Under the pieces are notes generated by a model, which saw only the letters and a list, made by a program, of their open reading frames with translations, did not search any database and was not told the DNA's origin. The position numbers and the translations under genes are program-made. A stretch of DNA of 64,000 nt from Nonomuraea purpurea (GTDB lineage: Bacteria; Actinomycetota; Actinomycetes; Streptosporangiales; Streptosporangiaceae), in contig NZ_JBHSBI010000027.1 of the NCBI RefSeq assembly GCF_042650645.1, positions 95,216 through 159,215 of the forward strand, read 5' to 3'. Below are positions 1-7,473 of the stretch, piece after piece (the stretch's first letter is position 1; each line of letters starts with the position of its first letter).

Positions 1-234
1 GGCATGCCCCTCTCGCGTGCTCATGCGGTGGGTCTCGAAGGCCTTTCCGGAGTCTGGGTCGGTACGCCTAAGGAACGCTTGGCCACCGGTGGCGCACAGT
101 TCGTAAATGTCGCCATCGCAGTGGCAGGTCCAGAGGAGTGTCCTGCGTCGTGGCTCCTTGCGGGCGGTGAGCCATACGAGCCGTGTGCAGTTCGGTTGCG
201 GCTCGGGCAGGTGGGGAGACAGGCAGTCGTTCAT
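1..234 (-). CDS. Small Cys-containing hypothetical protein (C-terminus beyond window)
   Basis: The frame is open for 78 codons from the ATG at 234 and runs off the left edge, so the C-terminus is not visible. The ATG overlaps the stop of the upstream ATP-binding gene (ATGA, 234-231), which implies translational coupling and a linked function. The visible part has five cysteines (residues 4, 16, 37, 39, 47), including a Cys-His-Cys triplet in WTCHCDGDIYEL that could bind a metal. I recognise no named family. From memory, short proteins of this type often follow anti-sigma-like ATPase genes in actinomycetes, but no function can be assigned. Confidence 0.6.
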   Translation of the reverse strand, partial: MNDCLSPHLPEPQPNCTRLVWLTARKEPRRRTLLWTCHCDGDIYELCATGGQAFLRRTDPDSGKAFETHRMSTREGHA

Positions 235-659
235 GCGGCTTGGCCGGCGGGGGCGAGCGGGATGAGGGCCCAGACTGTGCGGCCGACTTCGTCTCCATGG
301 ACGCCCCAACGCGTGGTCAGGGTCTCCACCAGGTGGAGGCCGCGTCCGCTCTGGTCGTCGTTTTCGGCTTGGCGTAGATGTGGGGCGGTGGGGCCGCCTT
401 CGTCGAGGACGGCGAGGATCAGCAGAGTGCTGCCCGCGTGGAGGGTGACGCCGAATCGGCCACCGAGAAGTCCACTTCGGGTGTGGCGGATGGCGTTGGT
501 GGCCAGCTCGGACACGACCAGTTGGGCGGTGTCGGTCTCGGGGCGGTCGCCCAGGTAGCTCATGACGAACTGGCGTGCCTCGCGGACCTGGGGTCTGGTG
601 CCGGGGAAGTTGCGACACCACCGGTGGATCTCTTTGGGGCTGTTCAGCGTTGGGGACAT
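231..659 (-). CDS. ATP-binding protein, anti-sigma-factor-type (HATPase_c)
   Basis: A 142-residue GHKL-fold ATPase of the RsbW/SpoIIAB type. These proteins usually act as serine kinases or anti-sigma factors, and many actinomycete copies are orphans of unknown target. Visible motifs are the N box ELATNAIRHT near residue 50, a G1-like DEGGP, and GRGLHLVETL as the G2 box. The ATG at 659 is chosen because GAGGAAA lies just upstream; the frame stays open further up, but that part would run into the repeat-rich promoter. It is divergent from the ABM/XRE pair at 834-2341 across the AAGTAC repeats and is coupled to the small gene at 1-234. The pairing of XRE regulators with such ATPases is common in actinomycetes. 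The partner sigma factor or anti-anti-sigma is not in the window. Confidence 0.8.
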   Translation of the reverse strand: MSPTLNSPKEIHRWCRNFPGTRPQVREARQFVMSYLGDRPETDTAQLVVSELATNAIRHTRSGLLGGRFGVTLHAGSTLLILAVLDEGGPTAPHLRQAENDDQSGRGLHLVETLTTRWGVHGDEVGRTVWALIPLAPAGQAA

Positions 660-707
660 CGCCGTTTCCTCGCGTTCGTGCAGGTCAAAGCACTGCCAAC
701 CGCTATC

Positions 708-778
708 AGTACTTAAAGTACTAGTGCTATACTTCAAGTACAAGCGACTTGATGTACTTGCGCCGCACAATAAGTACT
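708..778. promoter_or_regulatory. Cluster of five AAGTAC/GTACTT repeats in divergent promoter region
   Basis: GTACTT lies at 709-714 and 754-759, and its complement AAGTAC at 716-721, 736-741 and 772-777. The first two form a near-perfect inverted repeat, AGTACTT-A-AAGTACT. A -10-like TATACT sits at 728-733 inside the cluster. A sixth AAGTACT copy lies at 2359-2365, just after the XRE gene. This is probably an operator for the neighbouring XRE regulator controlling both divergent transcripts; binding is inferred. Confidence 0.6.
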
Positions 779-833
779 GATCGAGTGAAGACAGCGAGAT
801 CCCAGACCGTGACGGCGAGCCAGGAGGGCGTAC

Positions 834-1142
834 ATGTTCGGACTAATGGTTCGATTCACCTGCAAGGACGAGGCGAGTACTACGGCGTTCGACGCGCTCG
901 TCGGTGAGACAATCGAGGCGATCCGCCAGCACGAGCCGGGAACGATCGTGTACGCCTCGCACCAGGTGGACGGCCAGCCGCTCCAGCGGATCTTCTACGA
1001 GCTGTACCGAGACCGGGACGCCTTCGACGCCCACGAGCAGACCGAGCACACCAGGCGCTTCCTCGCGGCTCGCGAAGACCTGTTGGCCTCGGTTGAGGTC
1101 GACTGGCTGAGACTGCAGAGTGGGAAGGGCACGACGTCGTGA
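834..1142 (+). CDS. Antibiotic biosynthesis monooxygenase (ABM)-domain protein
   Basis: A 102-residue dimeric alpha+beta-barrel protein of the ABM/YgiN quinol monooxygenase type, which is usually a cofactor-free oxygenase or a detoxifying enzyme of small aromatics. The family look is clear: hydrophobic first strand, central EPGTIVYASH, then RIFYELYRDRDAFDAHE and a His-containing segment HTRRFLAARE before the last strand. The start is supported by AGGAGGG six bases upstream. Its stop overlaps the GTG of the XRE gene (GTGA), so the two are translated together. That suggests the regulator responds to, or sets the level of, the substrate handled here. The substrate is unknown. Confidence 0.75.
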   Translation: MFGLMVRFTCKDEASTTAFDALVGETIEAIRQHEPGTIVYASHQVDGQPLQRIFYELYRDRDAFDAHEQTEHTRRFLAAREDLLASVEVDWLRLQSGKGTTS

Positions 1143-2341
1143 GCATGGAGTATCAGCGGGCGCTCGGACGGCGTATCGCCCAGGAGCGCAAGCGGCGTGG
1201 CCTGTCGCAGGCCGAGCTGGCCCGGCTGGTGGATCGGTCGGTCGCGTGGATCTCGCAGGTGGAGCGGGGCGTGCGCAAGGTCGATCGCATGTCCGTGCTG
1301 GAGAAGGTCGCCGAGACGCTGGATGTGCCACTCTCGGAGCTGGCCGCCGAAGCGCCCGTGGTCGCCGCCACCAACGAGGAGATGCCGGGGACAGCCGGGT
1401 TGCGGCTGGTGCTGTCCGGCGCCCATTCGCTACAGGCCATGTTGCACACCACGCCAGTACCGGCCACCGACCAGCTCAAACCGCGGGTGGACCACGCGTG
1501 GGAGCTGGCGCACGAGAGCCGCTACGTCGAGCTGACGGAACTGTTGCGCGGGCTCGTACCGACCCTGGAGAGCGCGGTACGGTCCGCCCCCGCAGAGCGG
1601 CAGGCCGAGTTGTTCGAGCTGCTGGCGGTGACCTATCAGGCGTGTTCGGCGTCGCTCGCCAAGCTGGGCGAGCCGGAGGCGGCGTGGATCGCGGCTGATC
1701 GGGCTATCGGCGCGGCCGAGCGGGCGGGCAATCCGTTGATGATGGCGGCCGGGGCGTTCCGGCTGGGATTCGTCTTCCTGGGAGCGCGTCACTTCGATCA
1801 ATTGGAGGAGACGGCGCGCACCGCCGCTGAAGCGCTGTGGTTCCTGACCGATCAGGGCAACGTGGAGGCGATGTCGCTGTGGGGTGGGCTCACCTTGCAG
1901 CGGGCAGTGACCGCCTCGCAGCTAAATCAGGCCGACGTGGCGTACGAGCACCTGTCGCGTGCCCGTGAGATGGCGGCGCGGGTCGGCGAGGGGCGCAACG
2001 ACTACAACACCGAGTTCGGGCCGGCGAACGTGGCGCTGCATGAGGTGGCCGTAGCGGTGGAGGTCGGCGACGCCGGACATGCGCTGCGCGTCGGGGCCGC
2101 GATGGACACCTCCACGCTGTCGGCGGAACGGCGGGCGCGGCTGGCTATGGAACTCGCGCGGGCGCATGCGCAGCGTCGTCAGGTGGATGAGGCGATGGCT
2201 CAGTTGCTGGAGGCCGAGAGCATCACGCCTGAGCAGGTCCGTAACCATCGGGTCGTGCGGCAGCTCGTGTCCGACCTGCTGTCGATGCAGGATCCAACGT
2301 CGTCTGAACTGCGGGAACTGGCCGATCGAGTGGGGGCGTAG
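1139..2341 (+). CDS. XRE-family regulator with helical TPR-like C-terminal domain
   Basis: A 400-residue protein. Residues about 8-62 are a lambda-repressor-type helix-turn-helix (RGLSQAELARLVDRS then VAWISQVERG), followed by a long Ala/Leu-rich helical region with TPR-like repeats. This is the layout of actinomycete transcription factors whose C-terminal domain senses a peptide or small ligand. It starts with GTG at 1139 overlapping the ABM stop. The AAGTAC repeats at 708-778 and the copy at 2359-2365 flank the operon and are the obvious candidate binding sites (inference). The stop is followed closely by an integrase fragment, so the gene may have been carried in by an element. Confidence 0.8.
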   Translation: MSMEYQRALGRRIAQERKRRGLSQAELARLVDRSVAWISQVERGVRKVDRMSVLEKVAETLDVPLSELAAEAPVVAATNEEMPGTAGLRLVLSGAHSLQAMLHTTPVPATDQLKPRVDHAWELAHESRYVELTELLRGLVPTLESAVRSAPAERQAELFELLAVTYQACSASLAKLGEPEAAWIAADRAIGAAERAGNPLMMAAGAFRLGFVFLGARHFDQLEETARTAAEALWFLTDQGNVEAMSLWGGLTLQRAVTASQLNQADVAYEHLSRAREMAARVGEGRNDYNTEFGPANVALHEVAVAVEVGDAGHALRVGAAMDTSTLSAERRARLAMELARAHAQRRQVDEAMAQLLEAESITPEQVRNHRVVRQLVSDLLSMQDPTSSELRELADRVGA

Positions 2342-2372
2342 AAGAGTACGTCCCCTTTAAGTACTAGCGATT

Positions 2373-2588
2373 ACTCTCCGCCACATCCACGCCACGACCC
2401 TGCTACTGGCCAGCGTCCCCGTGCAGGTCGTCGCGGCCCGCCTCGGCCACGCCGACCCGGCGATCAGCCTGCGCGGCTATGCCCACGCCGTCCACGAACA
2501 GGCAGCGACGGCGGCGGACGCCTTCGCCAGAGCCGTCAACGCTGACGGAGGCGCCCACCGTGTTAGCAAGATCGCGACATTGTCATGA
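2373..2588 (+). pseudogene. C-terminal remnant of a tyrosine recombinase (integrase)
   Basis: The reading frame from 2373 to the TGA at 2586-2588 gives about 71 residues that match the end of a phage/AICE-type integrase: TLRHIHATTLLLASVPVQVV, then AARLGHADPAISL and RGYAHAV. The box II Arg of RHxH, the LGH histidine and the nucleophile Tyr are all present. Upstream in the same frame there is a stop at 2358-2360 and nothing resembling the missing 300 or so residues, so the gene is truncated. It points at the tRNA-Thr gene 50 bp away, as integrases of tRNA-targeting elements usually do. It is too short for standard ORF calling in this frame because it lacks a normal start. Confidence 0.8.
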
Positions 2589-2595
2589 CAAACAT

Positions 2596-2632
2596 GAAGC
2601 CCCTGAACCGGAAACACCAGTTCAGGGGCTTC
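2596..2632 (-). terminator. Hairpin downstream of tRNA-Thr
   Basis: A perfect 13-bp stem, GAAGCCCCTGAAC / GTTCAGGGGCTTC, with an 11-nt loop. It lies 9 nt beyond the tRNA 3' end on the tRNA strand and just after the integrase remnant on the other. It probably terminates one or both; the T-tract is weak. Confidence 0.65.
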
Positions 2633-2641
2633 TTGTTGCAG

Positions 2642-2714
2642 AGCCGACGAGGGGAATCGAACCCCTGACCTTCTGTTTACAAGACAGATGCTCTGCCGAT
2701 TGAGCTACGTCGGC
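2642..2714 (-). tRNA. tRNA-Thr (anticodon UGU)
   Basis: On the minus strand the cloverleaf reads: 7-bp acceptor stem GCCGACG/CGTCGGC, D arm GCTC/GAGC, anticodon stem TCTGT/ACAGA with loop CTTGTAA (anticodon TGT), 5-nt variable loop, and T arm AGGGG-TTCGATT-CCCCT. 72 nt plus discriminator; CCA is not encoded. Its 3' end faces the integrase remnant, which fits use as an attachment site. Confidence 0.97.
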
Positions 2715-2734
2715 ACGGCCTATCAGTGTAGACG

Positions 2735-3700
2735 CTAGAGGCGTCTGTGACGAGCGACCTCGTACAATGCCACCCCGGCCGCCACTCCCGCGTTGAGTGA
2801 CTCGGCCGCCGCACGCATCGGGATGCGGGTGACGACGTCGCAGTGCTCGCGGACCAGGCGGGACAGGCCCTTGCCTTCGGAGCCTATGACGACCACCAGG
2901 GGTTCGGTCAGGAGTTCGACGTCGCTGAGGTCGGTTTCGCCGGCGCCGTCGAGGCCGATGACGAACAGGCCCGCGTCGCGGTATTCGCGGAGTGCGGCCG
3001 TCAGGTTGGAGGCGCGGGCGACGCGCAGGTTCGCGAGGGTGCCCGCGGAGGTTTTCCAGGCTCCGCCGGTGACTCCGGCCGAGCGGCGGGAGGGGATGAG
3101 CAGGCCGTGGGCGCCGAAGGCGGTGGCGGAGCGGGCGATGGCGCCGAGGTTGCGGGGGTCGGTGACCGAGTCGAGGGCCACGATCAGGGGGGTCTCGGCG
3201 GCGTCCTGGGCGAGCTCCACCAGTTCCGATGGGTGGGCGTAGTCGTAGGCGGGGATCTGGAGCGCGATGCCCTGGTGGACGGCGCCTTCCGTCAGGCGGT
3301 CGAGCTTGTCGCGGGAGGCCTCCAGCAGGGCGATGCCGCGCTCTGTGGCGATCTTGATGGAGTCGCGTACGCGGTCGTCGTTGTCGATGCGCTGGGCGAC
3401 GTACAGGGCGCTGGAGGGCACCCCCGCCTGGAGGGCTTCGAGCACCGGGTTGCGGCCGCCGATGTATTCGGGGGCGTCTTCTGAGCGCCTCTGCCTGGGC
3501 GAGGCCGTGGGACGTCTGCCGCCCCCCTGCTCCTCCTTGGCGATGCGCTGCGCCCGCGCCTTGTCCTTGAACCAGTGGCGCATTTCGGCAGGCGGGGTCG
3601 CACCCTTGCCTTCGAGAGAGCGGCGCTTCTGCCCGCCGGTGCCCTTGGCCGGGCCCTTCTTCTTCGCGGGCCTGCCTGATGCCCTACCGCCTGCTGCCAT
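2735..3700 (-). CDS. rlmB: 23S rRNA (guanosine-2'-O-)-methyltransferase RlmB (TrmH/SpoU family)
   Basis: A 321-residue SPOUT methyltransferase that modifies a guanosine in the peptidyl-transferase region of 23S rRNA using SAM. The first 90 or so residues are a basic, disordered Lys/Arg/Gly-rich tail usual in actinobacterial copies. A substrate-binding domain follows (YIGGRNPVLEAL), then the SpoU domain with LDSVTDPRNLGAIARSA, VVIGSEGKGLSRLV and AAAESLNAGVAAGVALYE. The start is the ATG at 3700; the open frame continues upstream only as a shadow of cysS. It lies 38 bp downstream of cysS on the same strand, the usual cysS-rlmB pair of actinobacteria. Confidence 0.92.
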   Translation of the reverse strand: MAAGGRASGRPAKKKGPAKGTGGQKRRSLEGKGATPPAEMRHWFKDKARAQRIAKEEQGGGRRPTASPRQRRSEDAPEYIGGRNPVLEALQAGVPSSALYVAQRIDNDDRVRDSIKIATERGIALLEASRDKLDRLTEGAVHQGIALQIPAYDYAHPSELVELAQDAAETPLIVALDSVTDPRNLGAIARSATAFGAHGLLIPSRRSAGVTGGAWKTSAGTLANLRVARASNLTAALREYRDAGLFVIGLDGAGETDLSDVELLTEPLVVVIGSEGKGLSRLVREHCDVVTRIPMRAAAESLNAGVAAGVALYEVARHRRL

Positions 3701-3738
3701 GGCATCAAGGGTACTCGGGCGCGCGCACCGCCAGGAAC

Positions 3739-5130
3739 CTAGCGGCTCAGCTCCCAGCGGGCTCCGTGCGAGGTGTCCTCGACGACGATGCCCGCCTCGG
3801 TGAGCTGGTTCCTGATCGCGTCGGCGGCCGCGTAGTCTTTGCGCTCGCGCGCCGCCTTGCGCTGCTCCAGCGCCACCGCCACCAGCGCGTCGACCACCGG
3901 CGTCAGGTCGGAGCCGGTGCCGCGCCACTGCGGCGAGCGCGGGTCGAGGCCCAGGACGTCGAGCATGTTCTGCGTCTCGGCGAGCAGCCGCGCCACCGCT
4001 TCCTTGTCGCCCCGCGACAGCGCGACGTTGCCTTCGCGGACGACCTCGTGGACGACGGCCAGGGCCTGCGGGGTGCCGAGGTCGTCGTCGAGGGCGTCGA
4101 CGAACCCCTGGGGCAGCGGCGCGTCGGCGTCGACGTCGTGGATGACCTCGGCGGCGCGGGTGACGAAGCCCTCGATCCGCTGGTAGGCGGCGGCGGCCTC
4201 GAGCAGCGCCTCCTCCGAGTAATCGATCGAGGAGCGGTAGTGCGGGACGGCCAGGTAGTAGCGCAGCTCCACGGGCCGCACTTTCTGCACCATTTCGGGG
4301 ATCAGCAGGGAGTTGCCGAGCGACTTGCTCATCTTCTCGGCACCGATCTTGAGCATCCCGTTGTGCATCCAGTAGCGGGCGAAGCCGTCGCCGGCGGCCT
4401 GGGACTGGGTGAGCTCGTTCTCGTGGTGCGGGAAGATCAGGTCGATGCCGCCGCCGTGGATGTCGAACGTCGGCCCCAGGTACTTCGTCGCCATGGCCGA
4501 GCACTCCAGGTGCCAGCCGGGACGCCCGGGGCCCCACGGGGTCGGCCAGGTCGGCTCGCCCGGCTTCTCCCCCTTCCACAGGGTGAAGTCGCGGGGGTCG
4601 CGCTTGCAGGACTCGTCGTCGGCGTCGGCGGCGGCCCGCATGTTCTCCAGCTTCTGGTTCGAGAGCGAGCCGTAGCGGTCGGCGTAGGACTGGACGTCGA
4701 AGTAGACGTCGCCGCCGGAGGCGTAGGCGTGGCCGCGCGCGATCAGCCGCTCCATGAGCGTGATCATCTCGGGGACGTGCCCGGTGGCGCGCGGCTCGAC
4801 GGTCGGCGGCAGGCAGCCCAGGGTGTCGTACGCCCAGGTGAAGGCCCGCTGGTTGCGTTCGGCGACGGCGAACCAGGGCACGCCCTCTTCGGCGGCCACC
4901 CTGATGATCTTGTCGTCGATGTCGGTGACGTTGCGGGCGAACACCACGTCATAGCCAGAACGCGTCAGCCAGCGCCTGAGCACGTCGAAGTTCACGCCCG
5001 AGCGGATGTGCCCGATGTGCGGAGGAGCCTGCACGGTCGCCCCACACAGGTAAATCGACGCCCGGCCGGCTTCGACCGGAACGAATTCACGGATGGCGCG
5101 CGTGCTGGTGTCGTGGATGTGCAGGCTCAC
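3739..5130 (-). CDS. cysS: Cysteine--tRNA ligase
   Basis: A 463-residue class I aminoacyl-tRNA synthetase that charges tRNA-Cys in the cytoplasm. Seen: the HIGH-type signature PHIGHIRSGVNFDVL near residue 37, the KMSKS loop KMSKSLGN near residue 265, and the zinc-site Cys/His set including YLCGATV, GWHLECSA and HHENE. Length is normal for CysS, not for the shorter MshC. It sits between a PPOX protein and rlmB. In mycobacteria this gene directly follows ispF, whereas here about 2.3 kb of extra genes lie between ispF and cysS. Confidence 0.96.
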   Translation of the reverse strand: MSLHIHDTSTRAIREFVPVEAGRASIYLCGATVQAPPHIGHIRSGVNFDVLRRWLTRSGYDVVFARNVTDIDDKIIRVAAEEGVPWFAVAERNQRAFTWAYDTLGCLPPTVEPRATGHVPEMITLMERLIARGHAYASGGDVYFDVQSYADRYGSLSNQKLENMRAAADADDESCKRDPRDFTLWKGEKPGEPTWPTPWGPGRPGWHLECSAMATKYLGPTFDIHGGGIDLIFPHHENELTQSQAAGDGFARYWMHNGMLKIGAEKMSKSLGNSLLIPEMVQKVRPVELRYYLAVPHYRSSIDYSEEALLEAAAAYQRIEGFVTRAAEVIHDVDADAPLPQGFVDALDDDLGTPQALAVVHEVVREGNVALSRGDKEAVARLLAETQNMLDVLGLDPRSPQWRGTGSDLTPVVDALVAVALEQRKAARERKDYAAADAIRNQLTEAGIVVEDTSHGARWELSR

Positions 5131-5195
5131 GATGGCAAGGCTAACGCCTCGGAGGCGTCATCACGCCGATAAATCCCGCCGTCAGGCCGGATATT

Positions 5196-5582
5196 TCAGC
5201 CTCGGACGATGACTTTGTCCGGCGAGATCCGTACGATGAGCCGTTCGACGCCCGGATTGTCCTCCCATGGCTGTCCCCGATACTTCTGCGACAGCTCCTC
5301 GATGAGCGCGCCCGAGGGGTCGGACGTCACGGTCACGCGTCCCCGCACCTCCAGGTAGCGGTACGGATCCGCCGGGTCGATGACCAGCAGGCTGGCCCGC
5401 GGGTCGCGCTCGAAGTTCAGGGGCTTCCTGCGCCCCTTCACGGTCGAGAACAGCACGTCGTCGCCGTCCGTACGCACCCACACAACGCTCGACTGCGGCC
5501 CGCCGTCGGGGTTGAGGCTGGTCACGGTCGCAAAGTTCGGGGCATCCAGGAGTTCGCGGGCATCTTTGGACAGCTCGGCCAT
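5196..5582 (-). CDS. PPOX-class FMN/F420-dependent pyridoxamine-oxidase-like protein
   Basis: A 128-residue split-barrel protein of the PNPOx-like group often annotated as a PPOX-class F420-dependent enzyme. Such proteins bind FMN, F420 or heme, and substrates are rarely known. Supporting text: FATVTSLNPDGGPQSSVVWV, then the cofactor-strand motif DDVLFSTVKGRRKPLNFERDP, and YRYLEVRGRV. The ATG at 5582 has GGGGAGAG upstream; longer versions would extend into the divergent gene. It is transcribed away from the DUF2637 gene with 55 bp between starts and lies 65 bp upstream of cysS. Confidence 0.82.
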   Translation of the reverse strand: MAELSKDARELLDAPNFATVTSLNPDGGPQSSVVWVRTDGDDVLFSTVKGRRKPLNFERDPRASLLVIDPADPYRYLEVRGRVTVTSDPSGALIEELSQKYRGQPWEDNPGVERLIVRISPDKVIVRG

Positions 5583-5637
5583 GTCTCTCCCCTTGATCGG
5601 TCTTGGCCCTCCATTCTTCTGTAGGCTCGAATCCGCC

Positions 5638-6564
5638 ATGGACGTGACTCCCCCCTCTGTGCTCCGCCGCCTGGGCATCGCCCTCGCCGGGCTCGCCGTC
5701 GCCGCCCTCACCGGGGCCGCGTGCGCGCTCTCCTTCGACGACCTGCGCACGCTGGCCGTCACCGGCGAGGCCAGGCCGGACCTCGCCTTCCTCTACCCGG
5801 CCGCCTTCGACGCGCTGCTGGTGGTCGCGCTGACCGCCGTGCTGCTGTTGCGCTCGGCCAGACCGGTGGTGCGCGTCCAGGCGGCGTTCGTGCTGGTCCT
5901 GCTCATCGTGGCGGCCGCGGCGGTGAACGTGGCGACGTCGGTGCGGTTCGGGTTCGACGTGCGGCAGACGGCCGTGGGCGTGGCCCTGGCGCCGTGGGTC
6001 ATGCTGGCCGTGGCGCTGTGGCTCTGGCTGCTGCTGATCAAACACGTGCAGGCCCATCGGGGTTCCGCCCGCGACGAAGACGGCGAACGCCCGGCGGAGC
6101 AGGACATCGTGCCCTTCCACCGGACCCGGCAGCCGAGCGAGACGACACCGAAGCCGACGCCGAAGACGACGACGACGCCGGTCCACCTCGTCCCAGAGCC
6201 CACACCGTCCCCGGAGAGCCCGTCCCAGGAGCAGGAGCATCCGTCCCAGGAGAGCCCGCCGGTTTCCGCTCGGGTCAGCGAATGGTCGGTGCGGGAGGAG
6301 GACAAGGCGGAGGAGAAGCCAGAGCCCGAGACGCGTCCCGTCCGCTGGGGTGACCGGGTCAAGCCGACCGATGTCCTCGTCCACCCCCGGCCAGACGACA
6401 AAGAGGATAAAGAGGACGCTGACACCCAGCCCCACCCGGTCGTCACCGATGACAAAGAGGGCGACGAGCTGGAGGACACCGTTCCCCACCCCGTGATCAA
6501 GGAAGACGCTCCGGCCCCCTCGGGCCGCCTCCGCAGCACTCCCCGCCCCCCGGAAGAAGAGTGA
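5638..6564 (+). CDS. DUF2637 membrane protein with long charged/Pro-rich tail
   Basis: A 308-residue protein. Residues about 10-145 hold four hydrophobic segments in the arrangement of DUF2637 (SpdA/Tra-associated and regulator-associated actinomycete proteins), ending in LWLWLLLIKHV. The remaining 160 or so residues are low-complexity: Thr-Pro-Lys, Ser-Pro-Glu and Asp/Lys/Glu-rich stretches with two related motifs, QPHPVV and VPHPVI. The tail is probably cytoplasmic and unstructured. DUF2637 proteins are common both on actinomycete plasmids and in chromosomes; the role is unknown. The ATG at 5638 is preferred over an in-frame upstream start that would overlap the divergent PPOX gene. Confidence 0.75.
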   Translation: MDVTPPSVLRRLGIALAGLAVAALTGAACALSFDDLRTLAVTGEARPDLAFLYPAAFDALLVVALTAVLLLRSARPVVRVQAAFVLVLLIVAAAAVNVATSVRFGFDVRQTAVGVALAPWVMLAVALWLWLLLIKHVQAHRGSARDEDGERPAEQDIVPFHRTRQPSETTPKPTPKTTTTPVHLVPEPTPSPESPSQEQEHPSQESPPVSARVSEWSVREEDKAEEKPEPETRPVRWGDRVKPTDVLVHPRPDDKEDKEDADTQPHPVVTDDKEGDELEDTVPHPVIKEDAPAPSGRLRSTPRPPEEE

Positions 6565-6567
6565 AGG

Positions 6568-6598
6568 AACCCGCCCGGGCACGGAGCCCGGGCGGGTT
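6568..6598. terminator. Bidirectional hairpin between convergent genes
   Basis: A 13-bp stem, AACCCGCCCGGGC / GCCCGGGCGGGTT, with a 5-nt loop. It lies 4 bp after the DUF2637 stop and 13 bp before the end of the convergent GlsB-family gene, so it can serve both. Confidence 0.85.
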
Positions 6599-6610
6599 CA
6601 TCTATCCCGC

Positions 6611-6880
6611 CTAAGCGCTGGTGCCGCGTCGTAGCCCGGCGACCACACCGACGCCGACGACCGCCAGGACGACCTGCATCACCAACTCGATCCAGTCGAT
6701 GCCAGGGGTCGTCGCCACGCCGAGCACCTGCGCGAGCGCGGTGCCCAGCAGGGCGGCCACGATGCCGACGACGATGGTGAGGATCCACCCGATGGCCTGC
6801 CTGCCGGGAAGCAGCAGCCGGCCGATTGCGCCGATCACAGCGCCGATGACGATGGCGCCCAGGATGGATTCGATTGTCAT
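6611..6880 (-). CDS. GlsB/YeaQ/YmgE family stress-response membrane protein
   Basis: An 89-residue protein with three hydrophobic helices and the family pattern IGAIGRLLLPGRQ, then ILTIVVGIVAALLGTALA and a last helix ending in a short basic tail. Members are small inner-membrane proteins induced by acid or envelope stress; the molecular role is unknown. It has a strong purine-rich site (GGAGG) upstream. A paralogue lies immediately upstream at 6978-7289, so this is a tandem duplication. Confidence 0.85.
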   Translation of the reverse strand: MTIESILGAIVIGAVIGAIGRLLLPGRQAIGWILTIVVGIVAALLGTALAQVLGVATTPGIDWIELVMQVVLAVVGVGVVAGLRRGTSA

Positions 6881-6977
6881 GACAGGAACCTCCTCGTGAG
6901 AGTGAGCGGTTCACTCCCACGGGGATGCTCGCTACCCGATCTACGGCGATTATGCGCCGATTTTACGAAACTACAGG

Positions 6978-7289
6978 TCAGGTGGGTGTTCCAGGTCCGC
7001 TACCAGGCCCGGTTCCGCGGGTGCCGCCGGTGCGCCTCGGGCCGAGCCGCGTGACGAGGAGGACGCCGGCGATGGCGAGGATGAGCTGGATGATGTGCTC
7101 GAGCCAGTTGATCCCCCGCGTGTTCGCCAGGCCGACCGCCTGTGCGATCAGCGTGCCGATCAGGGCGGCCACGATACCCACGATGATCGTGAGACCGACG
7201 GACATGTTCTGCTTGCCAGGCACTATCAGCCGAGCCAGCGCGCCGATTATGGCGCCGATGATTATCGCGGAAATGATCGCGCCGATCAT
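6978..7289 (-). CDS. GlsB/YeaQ/YmgE family membrane protein (paralogue)
   Basis: A 103-residue paralogue of the gene at 6611-6880, with the same three-helix plan (GALARLIVPGKQ, LTIIVGIVAALIGTLIAQAVG) and an extra Gly/Pro/Thr-rich C-terminal tail of about 20 residues. The tail differs from its neighbour, so the two copies are not recent identical duplicates. Same strand, 97 bp apart, which leaves room for separate promoters. The functional difference cannot be read from the sequence. Confidence 0.83.
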   Translation of the reverse strand: MIGAIISAIIIGAIIGALARLIVPGKQNMSVGLTIIVGIVAALIGTLIAQAVGLANTRGINWLEHIIQLILAIAGVLLVTRLGPRRTGGTRGTGPGSGPGTPT

Positions 7290-7361
7290 GCGTATCTCCC
7301 CCCGGGACGTTCACATGTCTTGGGGGGCCATCTACCCGCTGAGCAGGCAAACTACCCGAGA

Positions 7362-7405
7362 GAAGGCGGCGGCCCGTACCGCGCCAGTGACGAACCGCCG
7401 CCTTC
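7362..7405 (-). terminator. Hairpin downstream of ispF
   Basis: An 11-bp stem, GAAGGCGGCGG / CCGCCGCCTTC, around a 22-nt loop, 69 bp beyond the ispF stop on its strand. No strong T-tract, as is common in actinomycetes. Confidence 0.6.
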
Positions 7406-7473
7406 GGATTCGGCGGGCGTGATGACGGCCCGCCGGGACACCCTCACGTATCCCTCTATAAGACGCGCACGGT

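Noticed and set aside
4..558. Plus-strand frame at the window start
   Set aside because: It is antisense to the anti-sigma-type ATPase and the coupled small gene, which have clear motifs and ATGA coupling.
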